A stretch of DNA of 45,714 nucleotides, taken from assembly GCA_027604685.1 (NCBI GenBank), contig JADHYX010000140.1, positions 5,002 through 50,715 of the forward strand, written 5' to 3'. Both the position numbers and the translations under genes were made by a program. The notes beneath the pieces are model-generated. The model was given only the letters and a program-made list of their open reading frames with translations. It did no database searches and had not been told where the DNA came from. This document shows positions 1 to 10,943 of this stretch, piece by piece. The stretch's first letter is position 1. Each line of letters starts with the position of its first letter. This DNA is from Lobulomyces angularis. Its lineage: Eukaryota; Chytridiomycota; Chytridiomycetes; Lobulomycetales; Lobulomycetaceae.

Positions 1-364
1 TTTTTTAACTTTTTTTTTTTTAAAAAAATTTAGCATTTTCATTTTTTGATATTATTAATTTTCATGTATCGTTACAGCCGTTAGATTTTGGTGCAGTTAT
101 AATTAAATTGGTGCATTTTTTTTTTCCTAATTTGAATGAACATTTACTGGAACTTTTCAAATGTACAAAAAAATTATGAAGTTCTCTGAGCACACTGAAG
201 CTTCCAATGCCACCAGTAGCATTAATAGAACTAATTAGTACTTGAATTCTGAGTAATATTATATATTCACTTAAAAGTGTTTTACATGATGCAAATTTAC
301 TTCAAAAAATAAAGTAAAAAAAGTTTTTATTCTGTATATAAATATTTTAATATTCTAATAAAAT
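1..364. other. Window edge, AT-rich, no confident gene
   Basis: This stretch lies downstream of the elongase gene. On the minus strand around 170-260 there is a short open stretch reading roughly VLISSINATGGIGSFSVLRE that could be an internal exon of a gene continuing off the left edge, with a possible acceptor before it and a GT after it. I could not connect it to another exon or recognise a family, so it is not called as a gene. Confidence 0.3.
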
Positions 365-1484
365 TTAGTTTAATTTTTTCGTTAATCCATTTTTGCGTTT
401 TTGTTGAGAAGCAACATCAGAGAAACTTTTCTTTGTAAAGTAAGTCTTGTAAAAGAATTCACAAAATAGATACAAAACTATATTTACGTAAGATACTGTT
501 ATTGAAAGTGCAACACTCTCTTTAAAAGTTTTTTGAAAAAAAAATGTAATTTAAAATAACTGCAAGTTTAAAATTTAATACCAATTGAATTTTGACCACC
601 TTCGATTGCTAAATAGCAGTAGGCAAGTGAAGTACCAACAATAAACTGAGTAACCTGCATAGTAGTCATTAGAATTTTCCATTTAGGTTTAAAGCCTAAA
701 GTAGTTAGGGTGTAGTAAAAGTACATTACAGTATGAATAAAACTATTAAAAATAACAAATAGCCAGCAAGCTCGATTTTTAACCAAGGTTATTAACCACT
801 GGTTAATAAATAGTTTAATTTATTTTTCAGACTAAAAAAAAATACCATTGTAATTACTGCTCCAATATGATGGAAAATTTGTAATGCTTGCGGTTGACCA
901 CCCTTGTACATAATGATCCATGTATCAACAAATTCATATGGCTTGCTACCAGTAGTAGGATATCATTAGGTTAGCGTAAATATAACTGAAGTTACCTTAA
1001 GTAAAAAAGCCATGAAAACGTTTCAAAATACTTCCAATCTACAGTGAATTATAGAATGTTAAAAAAATTTAAAAAAAAAAAAAATTTTTTTCTAACCGTC
1101 ATTTTGGTAAGCAAATTTTATAAAGTTTGTAAAATCGTAATCAACTGACTGCAACTGGTTCAAAAGTTGAGGAAACGTTTTAATAAAAATGTAACCACTA
1201 AAAATCGATAACAGAATGTTATGTATTAAAACGACTGGTTTTAAAAGTAAGTTGTTTTTATTTTTTTGTCTTGTTTTTTCTAAGTTTTCCGGATTTGGCC
1301 AAAACATGATTAATGACAAAGCATAACTAATGTTATAATTTAAAATTAAAAATGATTGTTTAAAATTTAGAATTAACTAAAATCCTTAATGTAATTTTTA
1401 AATTAAAATTTATGTTCACACTTACATTGAAACAAAAGAAAGTGGATAAATCCAGTGCATAAATGGTAAATCAACTAATTCCAT
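365..1484 (-). CDS. ELO-family very-long-chain fatty acid elongase
   Basis: Six exons: 1426-1484, 1097-1326, 996-1038, 846-945, 582-798, 365-519 (minus strand), giving 267 aa, the usual length for the family. ELO proteins are ER membrane condensing enzymes that join malonyl-CoA to an acyl-CoA. Landmarks seen in order: MELVDLPFMHWIYPL at the start, KPYEFVDTWIIMYKGG, the histidine box region LQIFHHIG, NSFIHTVMYFYYTL, and NIVLYLFCEFFYKTYF near the C-terminus followed by a lysine-rich tail suitable for ER retention. The box reads QxxHH instead of HxxHH, a variant I recall from PUFA elongases of microalgae. All five introns are GT-AG and keep frame. The last junction (phase 1, acceptor AAAG) was chosen because the alternative acceptor introduces a stop. 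Substrate length cannot be told from the sequence. Confidence 0.9.
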
Positions 1485-2542
1485 GATATGAATAGTTCCA
1501 AGATATTAAGAATTTTTGCTATTGGTATCGATTAAGCTGAAATAAAAAAATAGAAAAAATACTTTTTTTTTTGTTTAACAAAACTGTTTTAGTTTTTGAA
1601 AAATAATGTGAAATTTCTTTTTTTTAACTTTTTTTGTGAAATTCGGCGGAAAAAAGCTCAAAATCCCAAAATTGTGTAAAGACTTGAAAACTTTTTGTGA
1701 TTTGGGATTTCAATTTTTGAAAATATAAAAAAGACTTTTTGGGGATTTTAGAAAATTTGGGAGCAGATGTTAGTAAAAATTTGACTGAAGTTGCAACAAA
1801 ATTTTTCCAAAAAAAAAACAGTTGAAATTTTCGCTTTTATTAATTTTTCTGTTTTTTTTTTTTTTTCAAAGCAGCGGAGTCTCAAAGTAATGTATTTTAT
1901 CAATGTTTTTTAGATAAAAATCAGACTAAAATTTGTTATAAAAAAGCTTCAAAAAGGATCTCTCTCATAGGATTTCTGAATTGGAATATCGCAACATCTT
2001 CTACATTCTCGGTCATTCTATTGCACAGTCTTGTACAATATTATAACATTGTAATGAAAAGCTGAATTCCTTACTTCAAAGGACTTTTAACTATTTCTTA
2101 TCATTTTTAAATTTTCTTGTCCACTTCTTACACCTGCCTAAATTCTCCGCCAATACTAGCTCTGAAGTGTTACAGTTTATATAGAAATAAAAACACATCA
2201 AGCAGTTGTTAACTACCAATAACTCTCATGTACGTTTATACAATGTGAAATTTTTTTCTAATTGACTTTTATCCGGTGTAAGTACAGATACTAAAAATAC
2301 AAAAAATTTTTTTATCCTAACAAGATACTATAATTACAAGTTCAAAAATAATAGTGTTTCCTTAAAATAGTGAGCACAGATATACAACACTATAACTAAT
2401 ATATCCCATGATATATCAAAACAAAAATATCCATGGGAAAATTTAAAATGTATGATCATTTCTCCCTTCCCTTAAGTCTTTTGAATACATCTTCTTGCCT
2501 TTTTTACAAAAAAAAAATCAATCAGTATTGACAACCTTAGGT
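1485..2542. other. Intergenic spacer, about 1.06 kb
   Basis: Spacer between the elongase start and the 3' end of the MEAK7-like gene, both on the minus strand, so it should hold the elongase promoter. It is AT-rich with several poly-A/T runs. The part from 1860 to 2300 is less biased but shows no sustained reading frame, tRNA-like structure or repeat that I can support. Confidence 0.4.
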
Positions 2543-3917
2543 TTAATTACCACTCATTTCCATAAAGTTCACATTTGTAGTATCATCTAAAACTGATTGT
2601 TTTCCGCCTTCGATTAATCTATCATCTCTTTCTTTTTCCTGTACAAGCCAAGCTTCAACTAAAAAAATGGTTATTGCTTTTGAATAATTTAACTATACCT
2701 GAATCAATAACAAAATCTTCATCTTCACTTAATGGGGGGTTATCAAATGTTGTAGAATTATGCCCTCTACTATGACCTTTGGCAAAATCTGTACCTATAT
2801 ACAACCCAAAATAATCTATCTTAAAATGGAAGTAAAGTTTGTAAAACTTTGGCTATCTAAGTAAAAAAAAAAACTTTACCTGGCCTCCAAATCCAAGTCC
2901 ATTAGTTAACTGGGAGGTTCCATAATTAAAATACTGAAAATTTTCATTAATATTGGTGCTTTGGTAAATCGTTAATTGTGGGTTAAGCCTAAAGAGAAAA
3001 CAATTGCTATTACCAAAAAATTTAGGATATCTTTTCCATTCCGCGGCGGCAAACCCTCCAAATACGTTATTTTTCTTATCTCTTATAACGATTATCGTAC
3101 TTCCAATGTCTTCTATCTTTGTTTGAAAAGTAGTCCACGACATCCCATCTCTATCACTGTCAAATACTAATTTCCAATTATCTCTTCTTTGTTCACCTTC
3201 TCTAACTTCCTCAACGATAAAAAAGGTGAATATAAAAATATCCTCCCAACTCAAAAGTTTACTTTTATTTAAAATTTTGCTTAATTCATCTTTCTTAATA
3301 TTAATTTGCAAAAAAAAAATTCTACCAAAAACCACCAAAAAAATTTTTTTCAATATCGTTGAGTTGTTAATCCCTGTAGCTAATTTTTCTAAGTTCACGA
3401 TTTCCTTACTTTCCACATTAGCATTTTTTTTAGTATCATTCTGATCCAAATTAAACTTTGGTATTGAGAGAGTTTTTATACAATATTGTATGAATCTTTC
3501 GCTCGGTTCTTTTAATTTTGCGGACTGCTCTAAATTTTCATTTATTAGGTTCACAAAAGAAGTTGCTAAAAGTTGGACTAATTGATTTCCATTATTAATT
3601 TGGTTAAATGTTAATTGACTGTTGAAAAACTCTTCTACTCTGGCCAACTTTACTAAATGAGAAGCTGCAGTTCTCCAATCATTTAAGTCGATCATGTGTT
3701 TATTATCAAAATGTAAGGATTTCAAGTAGTGGCATAAAGAATTTTTCATCTCTTCAGGTAAAATCTTTGGAAATTAGAACAATTACAAGAAACTTGGCAG
3801 TATATTTTTTTTTCTTACATTTAAGTTGTTGGTAGTATAAAGCTCAAAAGATTTTTTTAATACAAATTCCTCTTGCTCAGTAAAATTTAAATTTGTTTTT
3901 GAAGTGTTTTGTCCCAT
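2543..3917 (-). CDS. TLDc-domain protein, MEAK7 (TLDC1)-like
   Basis: Four exons: 3819-3917, 2880-3764, 2699-2819, 2543-2658, giving 406 aa (human MEAK7 is about 456). MEAK7 is a lysosome-associated regulator of mTOR signalling; TLDc proteins also bind the V-ATPase. The N-terminus MGQNTSKTN carries a Gly2 expected to be N-myristoylated, as in MEAK7. Exon 2 starts with ILPEEMKNSL, which aligns with the ALPPEM stretch of the human protein. The TLDc domain fills the C-terminal half: WKLVFDSDRDGMSWTTF, VFGGFAAAEW, FFGNSNCFLF, QLTNGLGFGGQ, then IDYFGLYIGTDFAKGHSR and VEAWLV across the last two introns. Intron phases are 0, 0 and 1, and all agree. The family call is strong; the assignment to MEAK7 rather than another TLDc group rests on the N-terminus and overall order. 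Confidence 0.87.
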
Positions 3918-4098
3918 TGTATTTATAACTATTTTGGTAATTTATTAATGGAAAAAAAAATTTAAAAAAGGAATTTTAAGTTTTGCAATGAAAAACTAGT
4001 AAATACACAGTAGTATTAAGCTGTGTTATATATATATAGTTATACATGGAATAATTGGTTTATGAACAATATAAAACTAATATTAGTGATGCGATTTA

Positions 4099-4310
4099 AA
4101 CATTTTTTCCTTTGTTTTTCTAAGTTTCAACAAAACAACCAATCCTTTTTTATTAAAGCAATTTCGTCATCTTTGTTAAAGCCTGGGGACCTGCAACATA
4201 AATGCAAAGTTTTTCTGTCACCTTCGCTATTATTTGGAAACAGATGAGGTAAATCACTGAGTTTGGACAACTTTTGAGATTAAAATGTTAAACTTCGTTA
4301 TGAAAGAATG
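4099..4310 (-). pseudogene. Decayed duplicate of the FRO copy 1 3' end
   Basis: This stretch repeats, with substitutions and small indels, the last 200 or so coding bases of the adjacent ferric reductase (about 4411-4640). Shared blocks include AAGTTTCAACAAAACAACCA, ATCTTTGTTAAAGCC and ACTTCGTTATGAAA, in the same order and spacing about 315 bases away. One G of the GGGGG run in the AGPPG codons is missing, and the region coding the upstream cysteine/lysine segment is partly deleted, so no frame survives. It is a partial tandem duplication that has since drifted. Confidence 0.85.
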
Positions 4311-4423
4311 TAGTTTTTATAGAATTATAAAAGAAATTTCTATTACAATAATATTTTTTAGATCAATTTAACAAAATTTTTAGCATTTAACAAACAATAG
4401 ACTAGACTTAAAAAAATTTTCTT

Positions 4424-6607
4424 TTATTTTTCCCAAGTTTCAACAAAACAACCAATCCTATTTTTTTTACAAGCATTTTCCACATCTTTGTTAAAGCCTG
4501 GGGGACCTGCAACGTAAATGTAAAGTTTTCTGTCGTCTTCGCTATTATTCGGAAACATATGAGGTAAATCATTAAAATTTGGACGACCTTTGCAAACACT
4601 TTCCTTTAAAAAATTTAAAGTGTTTTCAACTTCGTTATGAAAATCAACATCTAATTGCCTGGTTATTGCTTTTTCTTTTATTTCAAACTTATCCACGTTT
4701 GAAGGAGTTTCCTTGGATCTGGAGGACTTGTTAAACAAAAAAGTTGCAATGGTTCCAATTACTATTGGGAATAAAACGGATAGCAATAATGGACCACCAT
4801 TCAACCAATAGTAGCACATAAAATGCATGTAAAAACCTGTTTGGAAATTTCTACATTTTGCGAAATTAGCAGGGGAGATTTGAATCCACCTTCCTATCAT
4901 ATAGCCAAGATTTCCAAAAATAAAAACTAGCATAGAAATTGCAGCTAATTTATAGTGTTTAGTATATATCGTTTTTGAGGTGGATGTTCTTTTACGAGAG
5001 GTGTTGTATCTATGGATAATATTTCGAGTTTCTTCATGAATCTTTAGTGGAATTTCAATTGATTTAGTGCAGTAAAACTTTGGTTTGAAGCGTGACTTAG
5101 AGGCAGCCTTCTTTAAGTCCAGTAAGAACTCAGTATATAATAACGCATCACTAGGTTTTTTCAAAACCCACACAAAATTCAATGAGCTGAGATCAACACC
5201 AGCTAAAAAAGGTATCAATGCCGAGACCCCCGTACCTCCAGCAATTAGTAAATTTCTAGTATTTTCTTTAGTGTGAGGACTGCTTCCAAAGTACCCGTTT
5301 AGCTTTATTGGCACTTCTACTGTCTTTCCTTCTACTGTTAAATCAAATATCTTTTTTGACCACTTTCCTTTTGACGCAACAATAATAGTAACAATTTTCT
5401 TGTTATCACCGTGATGCGAAGTAATGGAGAACGGATGCCAGTCTAACTTTGAAATTGTTGGAAAACATATGTTAACCCAACTGCCTGCTGGATAAAATGG
5501 AAAGTCTTGTTTTCCTGGTAGCGAAATATCTAACCTGACAATCGATTCATCAATGCTGTAAATTTTTGCAATAGCATTTCTGAATTCTGAGCTAGTAATG
5601 CGTGGAGCAAATTTGTCATAGACAAGAAAGAGCAGAGCTGGTATAATGTAGTATATAACTGAAGAATCATGCAGTACCGCAAAAATGATAGCAACAATGT
5701 AAAGTTGGTGTGTCCAAAAGAATAATTTATAATACTTTCTTCGAATAAGATATATTGAGGTAGCTATCATTAAAATCATTGCAGTCCATGAAATGATTCC
5801 AAAAAACCCTAATAATCCTTTTCGCGAAAGTGGAACTAACCTTTCCAGTTCATCTTCAATATAAAAAACCACCGCATACCCAATTGAATGAAGGGCAATT
5901 AACGTAAAGGAAATGACACCGAATATTTTATGAACTACAAATAAAATTATTAAAAATTTTAATAAATATTTTTAGAGGTTTAGTTTTAATTACAGTGGAG
6001 GCCAGTTTCGTCTATGTTATTTTTTCCTTGAATATCTTTCATTAGATAAGACAATACTCGGTTTTCTCTACAGTAAAATATTATAGATAAAGCCATATCC
6101 CACATTCCCGGAATTGCAGCTTTTAAGCTTATTCTGGATAACCAGTCAATTGTAGTGAATTCATGTAAGTCGTCTCTCATTAGTATTGGGGTAAACCACC
6201 AAAAAATATTTACTGCAATCATAAGGATAAAAAATAAAAGCTTTCCTATGGAGTTTATTCCAAAAATATGTGTAGTTATTTTTCTGTTAAAAAATTCCTG
6301 GGTTGTTGTTTGTGGTGGAGACAATGGGGTAAAAATTTGTGCAAGAGCAATTAAAATGCCCAAAGGAAGAAAGTAGAATGAGATGTTGACAATGTCTGGT
6401 GACTGAACATAACCTACAAAATCAGATTAGTTAAACCACTTTTTTTTTTTTTAATATCAAATCTTTACCTGGAATTTTTTTAGTTTCATCGTGACGTTCA
6501 TAAACTACATAATAGAGCACAGTAAAGGCAAAAATCAATAAAAGTCCAAAATTAATAACATATTTTGGATAGTTAAGAGAAGTTTTTTTAGTAAGAGGAT
6601 CAGTCAT
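4424..6607 (-). CDS. Plant-FRO-type ferric reductase, copy 1
   Basis: Three exons: 6469-6607, 5994-6413, 4424-5934, giving 689 aa. FRO proteins move electrons from NAD(P)H through FAD and two hemes across a membrane to reduce ferric (or cupric) ions. Visible in order: an N-terminal membrane helix after MTDPLTKKTS; a ferric-reductase transmembrane core with two His pairs 13 residues apart (FHKIFGVISFTLIALHS and THQLYIVAIIFAVLH), the expected heme ligands; the FAD motif HPFSITS; the nucleotide-binding LLIAGGTGVSALIPF; then two further membrane segments (around KLAAISMLVFIFGNLGY and GGPLLLSVLFPIVIG) inserted before the terminal AGPPGF...CFVETW segment. That late pair of helices is typical of plant FROs rather than yeast FREs. 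Intron positions match those of copy 2. Substrate metal and membrane are inferred only. Confidence 0.9.
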
Positions 6608-7716
6608 ATTTAGTATGAGTTTTTTATTAAGTAATTTTTTTCTAGATCAGAATTAATAATTTGGTAACGGGACCTTTTAAACATAGTTGTTATGTTATAA
6701 ATTTCTCGGAATCTATCTAGTCACAAAGGTATCTTCATTCCTTATATTTTTAGCTTCCAAGTCAATATATTTTTTTCTCAAATGAGGATTTCCCTGAATT
6801 TTCTTTGGTGTTAATTAGTGGAATTATTTTTTGGTATTAAATTAAACCACTTTGCATTGCTAAAAATAACCAATCTTAAATATAACTTTTTAGGGCAGCG
6901 TACTTTTTCTTTTTCTATCTTTCTTTTATTTTTTTTTGCATCAGATATCCTTTTTTTTCATCAAATATCCTTTTTTTTTAAAAAAATTTAGCTTTTAGCT
7001 TGTTAAGAAAAACAAATTGCTGTCAAAATAAGTACGAATAATGCACCATATAGGTCCATGTTACACTCTGATGCAGTTGAAGCGATTTTCGCGATTGTTA
7101 TAAATCTCCGATTGTTCGGGTGTTCCGATAAGTGATAATTATTGGATTCCCTAATATCTGGAATACCCTATACTATTAGTTTTTATTTAAAATGAAGAAA
7201 TTACCTTTTTGAAGGTTTAAAAACAAAAAAGAAATTTTGTTAATTGCAGATGTAATAGTGATGATGAATCAAAAGATGTGCAAAGCACTAATATGTGGTA
7301 AATAGATTTATTTCGGAACTAAAAGGAAGTAATTTTCCTAGAATTCTCATTTCCAAATTTATATTTGGATTTTGAATTTTTGAGTTTTCCGCTATTGATT
7401 AATTTTACACAAGCATAATCTTCCCGAAATTATGAAATGAAATTTATTAAATGGGCAAGCATATTTATGTATCAGAAAAATAGTAATATTTAAAAACTGA
7501 TATCCAACAATTAATTGTTTGAAAAATTGTATTACCTTTAGATTCTTCTCAAATATAAAAGGTTAAACAAGTTTATTCTAAAGTTGTGATTTACTTAAAG
7601 TTTAAAACAAAAAAAAACAGGTCCTGTATGAGGTAGTTTGAGAATAAAAATGAGTAAAAAAAATCTAATGCTTTGATTATATCGGAAATTAAAGTGAGAA
7701 AATTAAATTTGTAATT
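6608..7716. other. Intergenic spacer, about 1.1 kb
   Basis: Lies between the start of FRO copy 1 and the stop of the MYSM1-like gene, so the part nearest 6608 should contain the FRO promoter. Two short near-identical blocks (TCAGATATCCTTTTTTTT and TCAAATATCCTTTTTTTT, about 6943-6979) sit side by side. No reading frame or RNA gene could be supported. Confidence 0.4.
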
Positions 7717-10390
7717 TTAAAATAATTTTCTCAACTTTTCAAAAAATTGAATTTTTTCAGCATCATTCTTGTTGGCCGAACTAAAATTATAATTTAGACT
7801 AAATATAAGTTTATCTAATTTGGAATATCCATGGAAAAATTGCTCATTCAAATCAATCAAATTTTTTTCCATAAAGTTGAAATTTTCTAATTCCTCCAAT
7901 TCCTTTTTTGTAGAATCACTACTTATGTCTTTTTCCAGTTTATCCTTATTTTTATTAAAGTAATACAAATTTTTTAAGTGTTGAAAAGATTGAATATCTG
8001 GTATGTTTGCAGAATCCTTCACATTTATTGATAACGCGTGCGGTATACCTAAAAAAAAAGTAATTTTCAATTAATTGACAAATAATTTATACGGTATTCA
8101 TCCTTTTCATTCCAATTTTCTGATATGCCTAAAAAGCTAAATTTTGATATTAACCGGCTTTCATTAAATGTGTCCTCCTCCAGTGGTTGATAAGGATTAA
8201 CAATAATTCCTATAAAAGGCTCTATTCCATCCTCCCTTCGAAATAGCGACTAGTACAAAAATAATTCGTTATCATTTCAAAATGCTATTTTACCTGATAT
8301 GCAGATTGATTCTCAATGTCTCTAATTGATGGGTTAGGTATAAATGTTGGATGAGAATGATACCACCCTACCACAACGTATCCTTTTGAAGAAAATACCT
8401 CTCTTGCTTTCATTTCGCTTGCAGGATCCATCTCACACTAAACATAATAAATTTATATAAAATTAAAAGCTAACCTGAACTTGCGTACTGGTAGATCTAC
8501 AGGGATAACTCTCCATTACGTATAATATTTTATTAATCTCATCATAGTTTCCACCTAGCAAACCAATAACTTCAGTAGTTGCCAAATGAGAATGAAAATC
8601 TAAGTAAATCTAAAAATATTTGTAAGATATTACAAGTTGCTTAATACCAAGGCATTTTTGTCTATCTCTACATTAAATGGTGATTTTAAATCTTTACTTA
8701 AAGGGACCAAATGAAAAGGGTCCAGCCCATTCCACACATCTTCTTTGTCTACATCCCCATTACCTTTCGATTTTTTTGTAAATATTTTAGAACTCAATAG
8801 TAAATTCAATTTTTCTTGCTCCGCTAGTGTTTTTAAAGCCAACTCATCATGATCTATTACTTTTCCTTCCAATTCCTTTTCATCAACCCTAACAAAAATT
8901 AAAAAAACACTGTTAATCTTTTTAGTATAATGTTAAAACCATTTGCCATTATCGTCCTTCACTCTCCGTAATCTTTTACTATTGTTACTAAATGTTATTG
9001 ATGATAAAAGAAATTGGTTTTTTTTTGAAGCTTTCATTTCGGATATTTTTCCCTTCGGTGAATAATAAGGATCTACGAGTTTTTCTTTTTGAACAACATT
9101 CACGTTAATTGCTTCAGCCTTTTCCAAAAAGGCCCAAACCCGGCTAATTGCATTAACATCTCCTTGACCTTTATAATTAAATACTGTTCTTGACAAAAAA
9201 AATAAATACCCTTCAGACCTAAAAGTTAAAAAAATACTTTTAATACTTATTTCTATTTAGTATGTTATACCTTTTCGTGCGCTAGTTTTGGTGACGTACT
9301 TAGGTTTATTTTTTTCCCACAAAGATAAAATGTGATTGCTTCAAATTATTTTTAAAAGAATTGACAAAATTAAAAAAATATTTACCGTATTAATTTATAT
9401 CTTTCAGGTGTTTTATTTTTATATTTTAAATGCTTTTCTTTGGTAAAAAATTCTTTGCATTCTTCTTTTTCCAGATCTTGTATGATAGAATTATCAATAA
9501 CAATTTTAGGTAGAACCTTTTCCACTTGATTAGTTTTTATTTGGCTAAATTTAGATTTGACAATATCATTTTTGAAATTTTCGCCATCGCTTTCCTCTTC
9601 ATATTCATCTTCAAGATTATCATCTTCTTTAGTTTCACTGTCTGAAGATTTTTCTTCAGAGTTGCCATTGAAGTCAAAATTTTCAACAATCATTTCTTTT
9701 ATTGGATAAGATTCATCTTCAAAGTCTTCCAATATATCTACTTCGGGAGTTTCTTCTTCATCTATATCCAGTTTAATTTTTTTTGACACAGGGGAGTTTG
9801 AAATTTCATGATTTCCAATTCCTGAATGTTGAATTTCAGATCTTTCCACTTCTTCTCCGACAACAATATTCTCATCATCCTCCTCTACATTATTAACATC
9901 GTGACTGCTATGGATTTTCTGAATCACTGTGTCCAAAACTTCCGAATATTCTGATTTTGTGAGTTGCCCATTCTGCAATAAACTGTTTACTCGGTTTTTA
10001 ACTTGTAATGGAGTTCTGGACCCTTGAAATAATTCTGAGATCATCTGCCAATCTTCACCATGAACTTTCTATATTTTTTGTTAACTAATTTTTAAAAACA
10101 GTTGCAGTATTAGATTTACTAAAGCTCCTTTTAAAATTTCTGTTTCTTCTTTAGTCCACCTAGCAGATGCAACTTTTCCTTTCTTTTTCCTCCCTGCAGA
10201 AGTTGAAAAGCTTCACGATCAGGTTTATTTAAAATAGTCAAAATTTATAAAAACATAAAACCTATTCTTGTTTTCAACAGTTGGAGCACCAAAATAGTGA
10301 GTCTCTTCTGCCATCATTTGTTCAATTAGTAAACGAGAGGCGTCATCGATTTCATCCTTTGTGAATAATAAAAATTTTTCATGATAGGCT
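7717..10390 (-). CDS. MYSM1-like SANT-SWIRM-JAMM deubiquitinase
   Basis: MYSM1 removes ubiquitin from histone H2A using a zinc JAMM/MPN+ site. Exons: about 10262-10390 (5' end unresolved), 10120-10189, 9386-10068, 9271-9338, 8940-9210, 8648-8888, 8475-8609, 8294-8437, 8093-8249, 7717-8048; about 740 aa. Order seen: a short acidic N-terminal segment ([18 protein letters not shown]); SANT ([16 protein letters not shown], then [20 protein letters not shown]); an acidic linker; SWIRM ([25 protein letters not shown]); and an MPN domain with [21 protein letters not shown] and [16 protein letters not shown]. The last gives the full HxHx7Sx2D zinc motif, with the upstream glutamate in ATTEV, so the enzyme should be active. 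The C-terminus GIPHALSIN continues the family pattern. The start codon is not certain; an ATG near 10533 joined by a long intron is one option. Exon 2 could also begin a few bases earlier. Confidence 0.88.
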
Positions 10391-10933
10391 TTTAAATTTT
10401 AAATACCATTTGAGCAATTTAAAAATCAACCCAATGAACTTGAAAAAAAATTTAAAAAAATTTTCTATTTTTTTTGATTTTTTTTAATAGAAAAATTGCT
10501 GTCTATACGTAGTAAGTTGCAGGACATATTGAATAGACTAACTTACAATAATATGCTGATATAAGAAAATGTTTAAAAATCTTCTACTTAGAAATTGTTA
10601 CACAAAGTATTAAGAAATAAAAAAAAAGAAAGTGAAAAATAGAATAAACATTAAGCAGTTTATAGATTATAAATTTCCAAAACACCTAAAATATAATATT
10701 AAAATTTTTAAAAAAATTAAATTTGAGCTTGCATATTATGTTTCGCCAGTACAGATCAACATTAATTACCAAATTTTTATATAATTTAGATGTTTCTTAA
10801 TTAACTTTAGGATAAATCAGCTATTAAAAAAAAAATAAGAATTACGTAGATGAAAATCAAGTTTTAAGCAACGAAGCTGGTAATTGCTAATTAAAATCGC
10901 CTCTTTAAATATGAATTTTTTTTTAATTTTTTT
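10391..10933. other. Intergenic spacer before the assembly gap
   Basis: AT-rich spacer that should contain the promoter of the MYSM1-like gene and possibly its true first exon. To the right it also probably held the 5' end of the methyltransferase gene now interrupted by the gap. No gene is readable here. Confidence 0.35.
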
Positions 10934-10943
10934 NNNNNNNNNN
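10934..10943. other. Assembly gap (10 N)
   Basis: Ten N bases, probably a placeholder for a gap of unknown size. The open frame of the next gene begins directly after it, so coding sequence has been lost. Confidence 0.99.
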
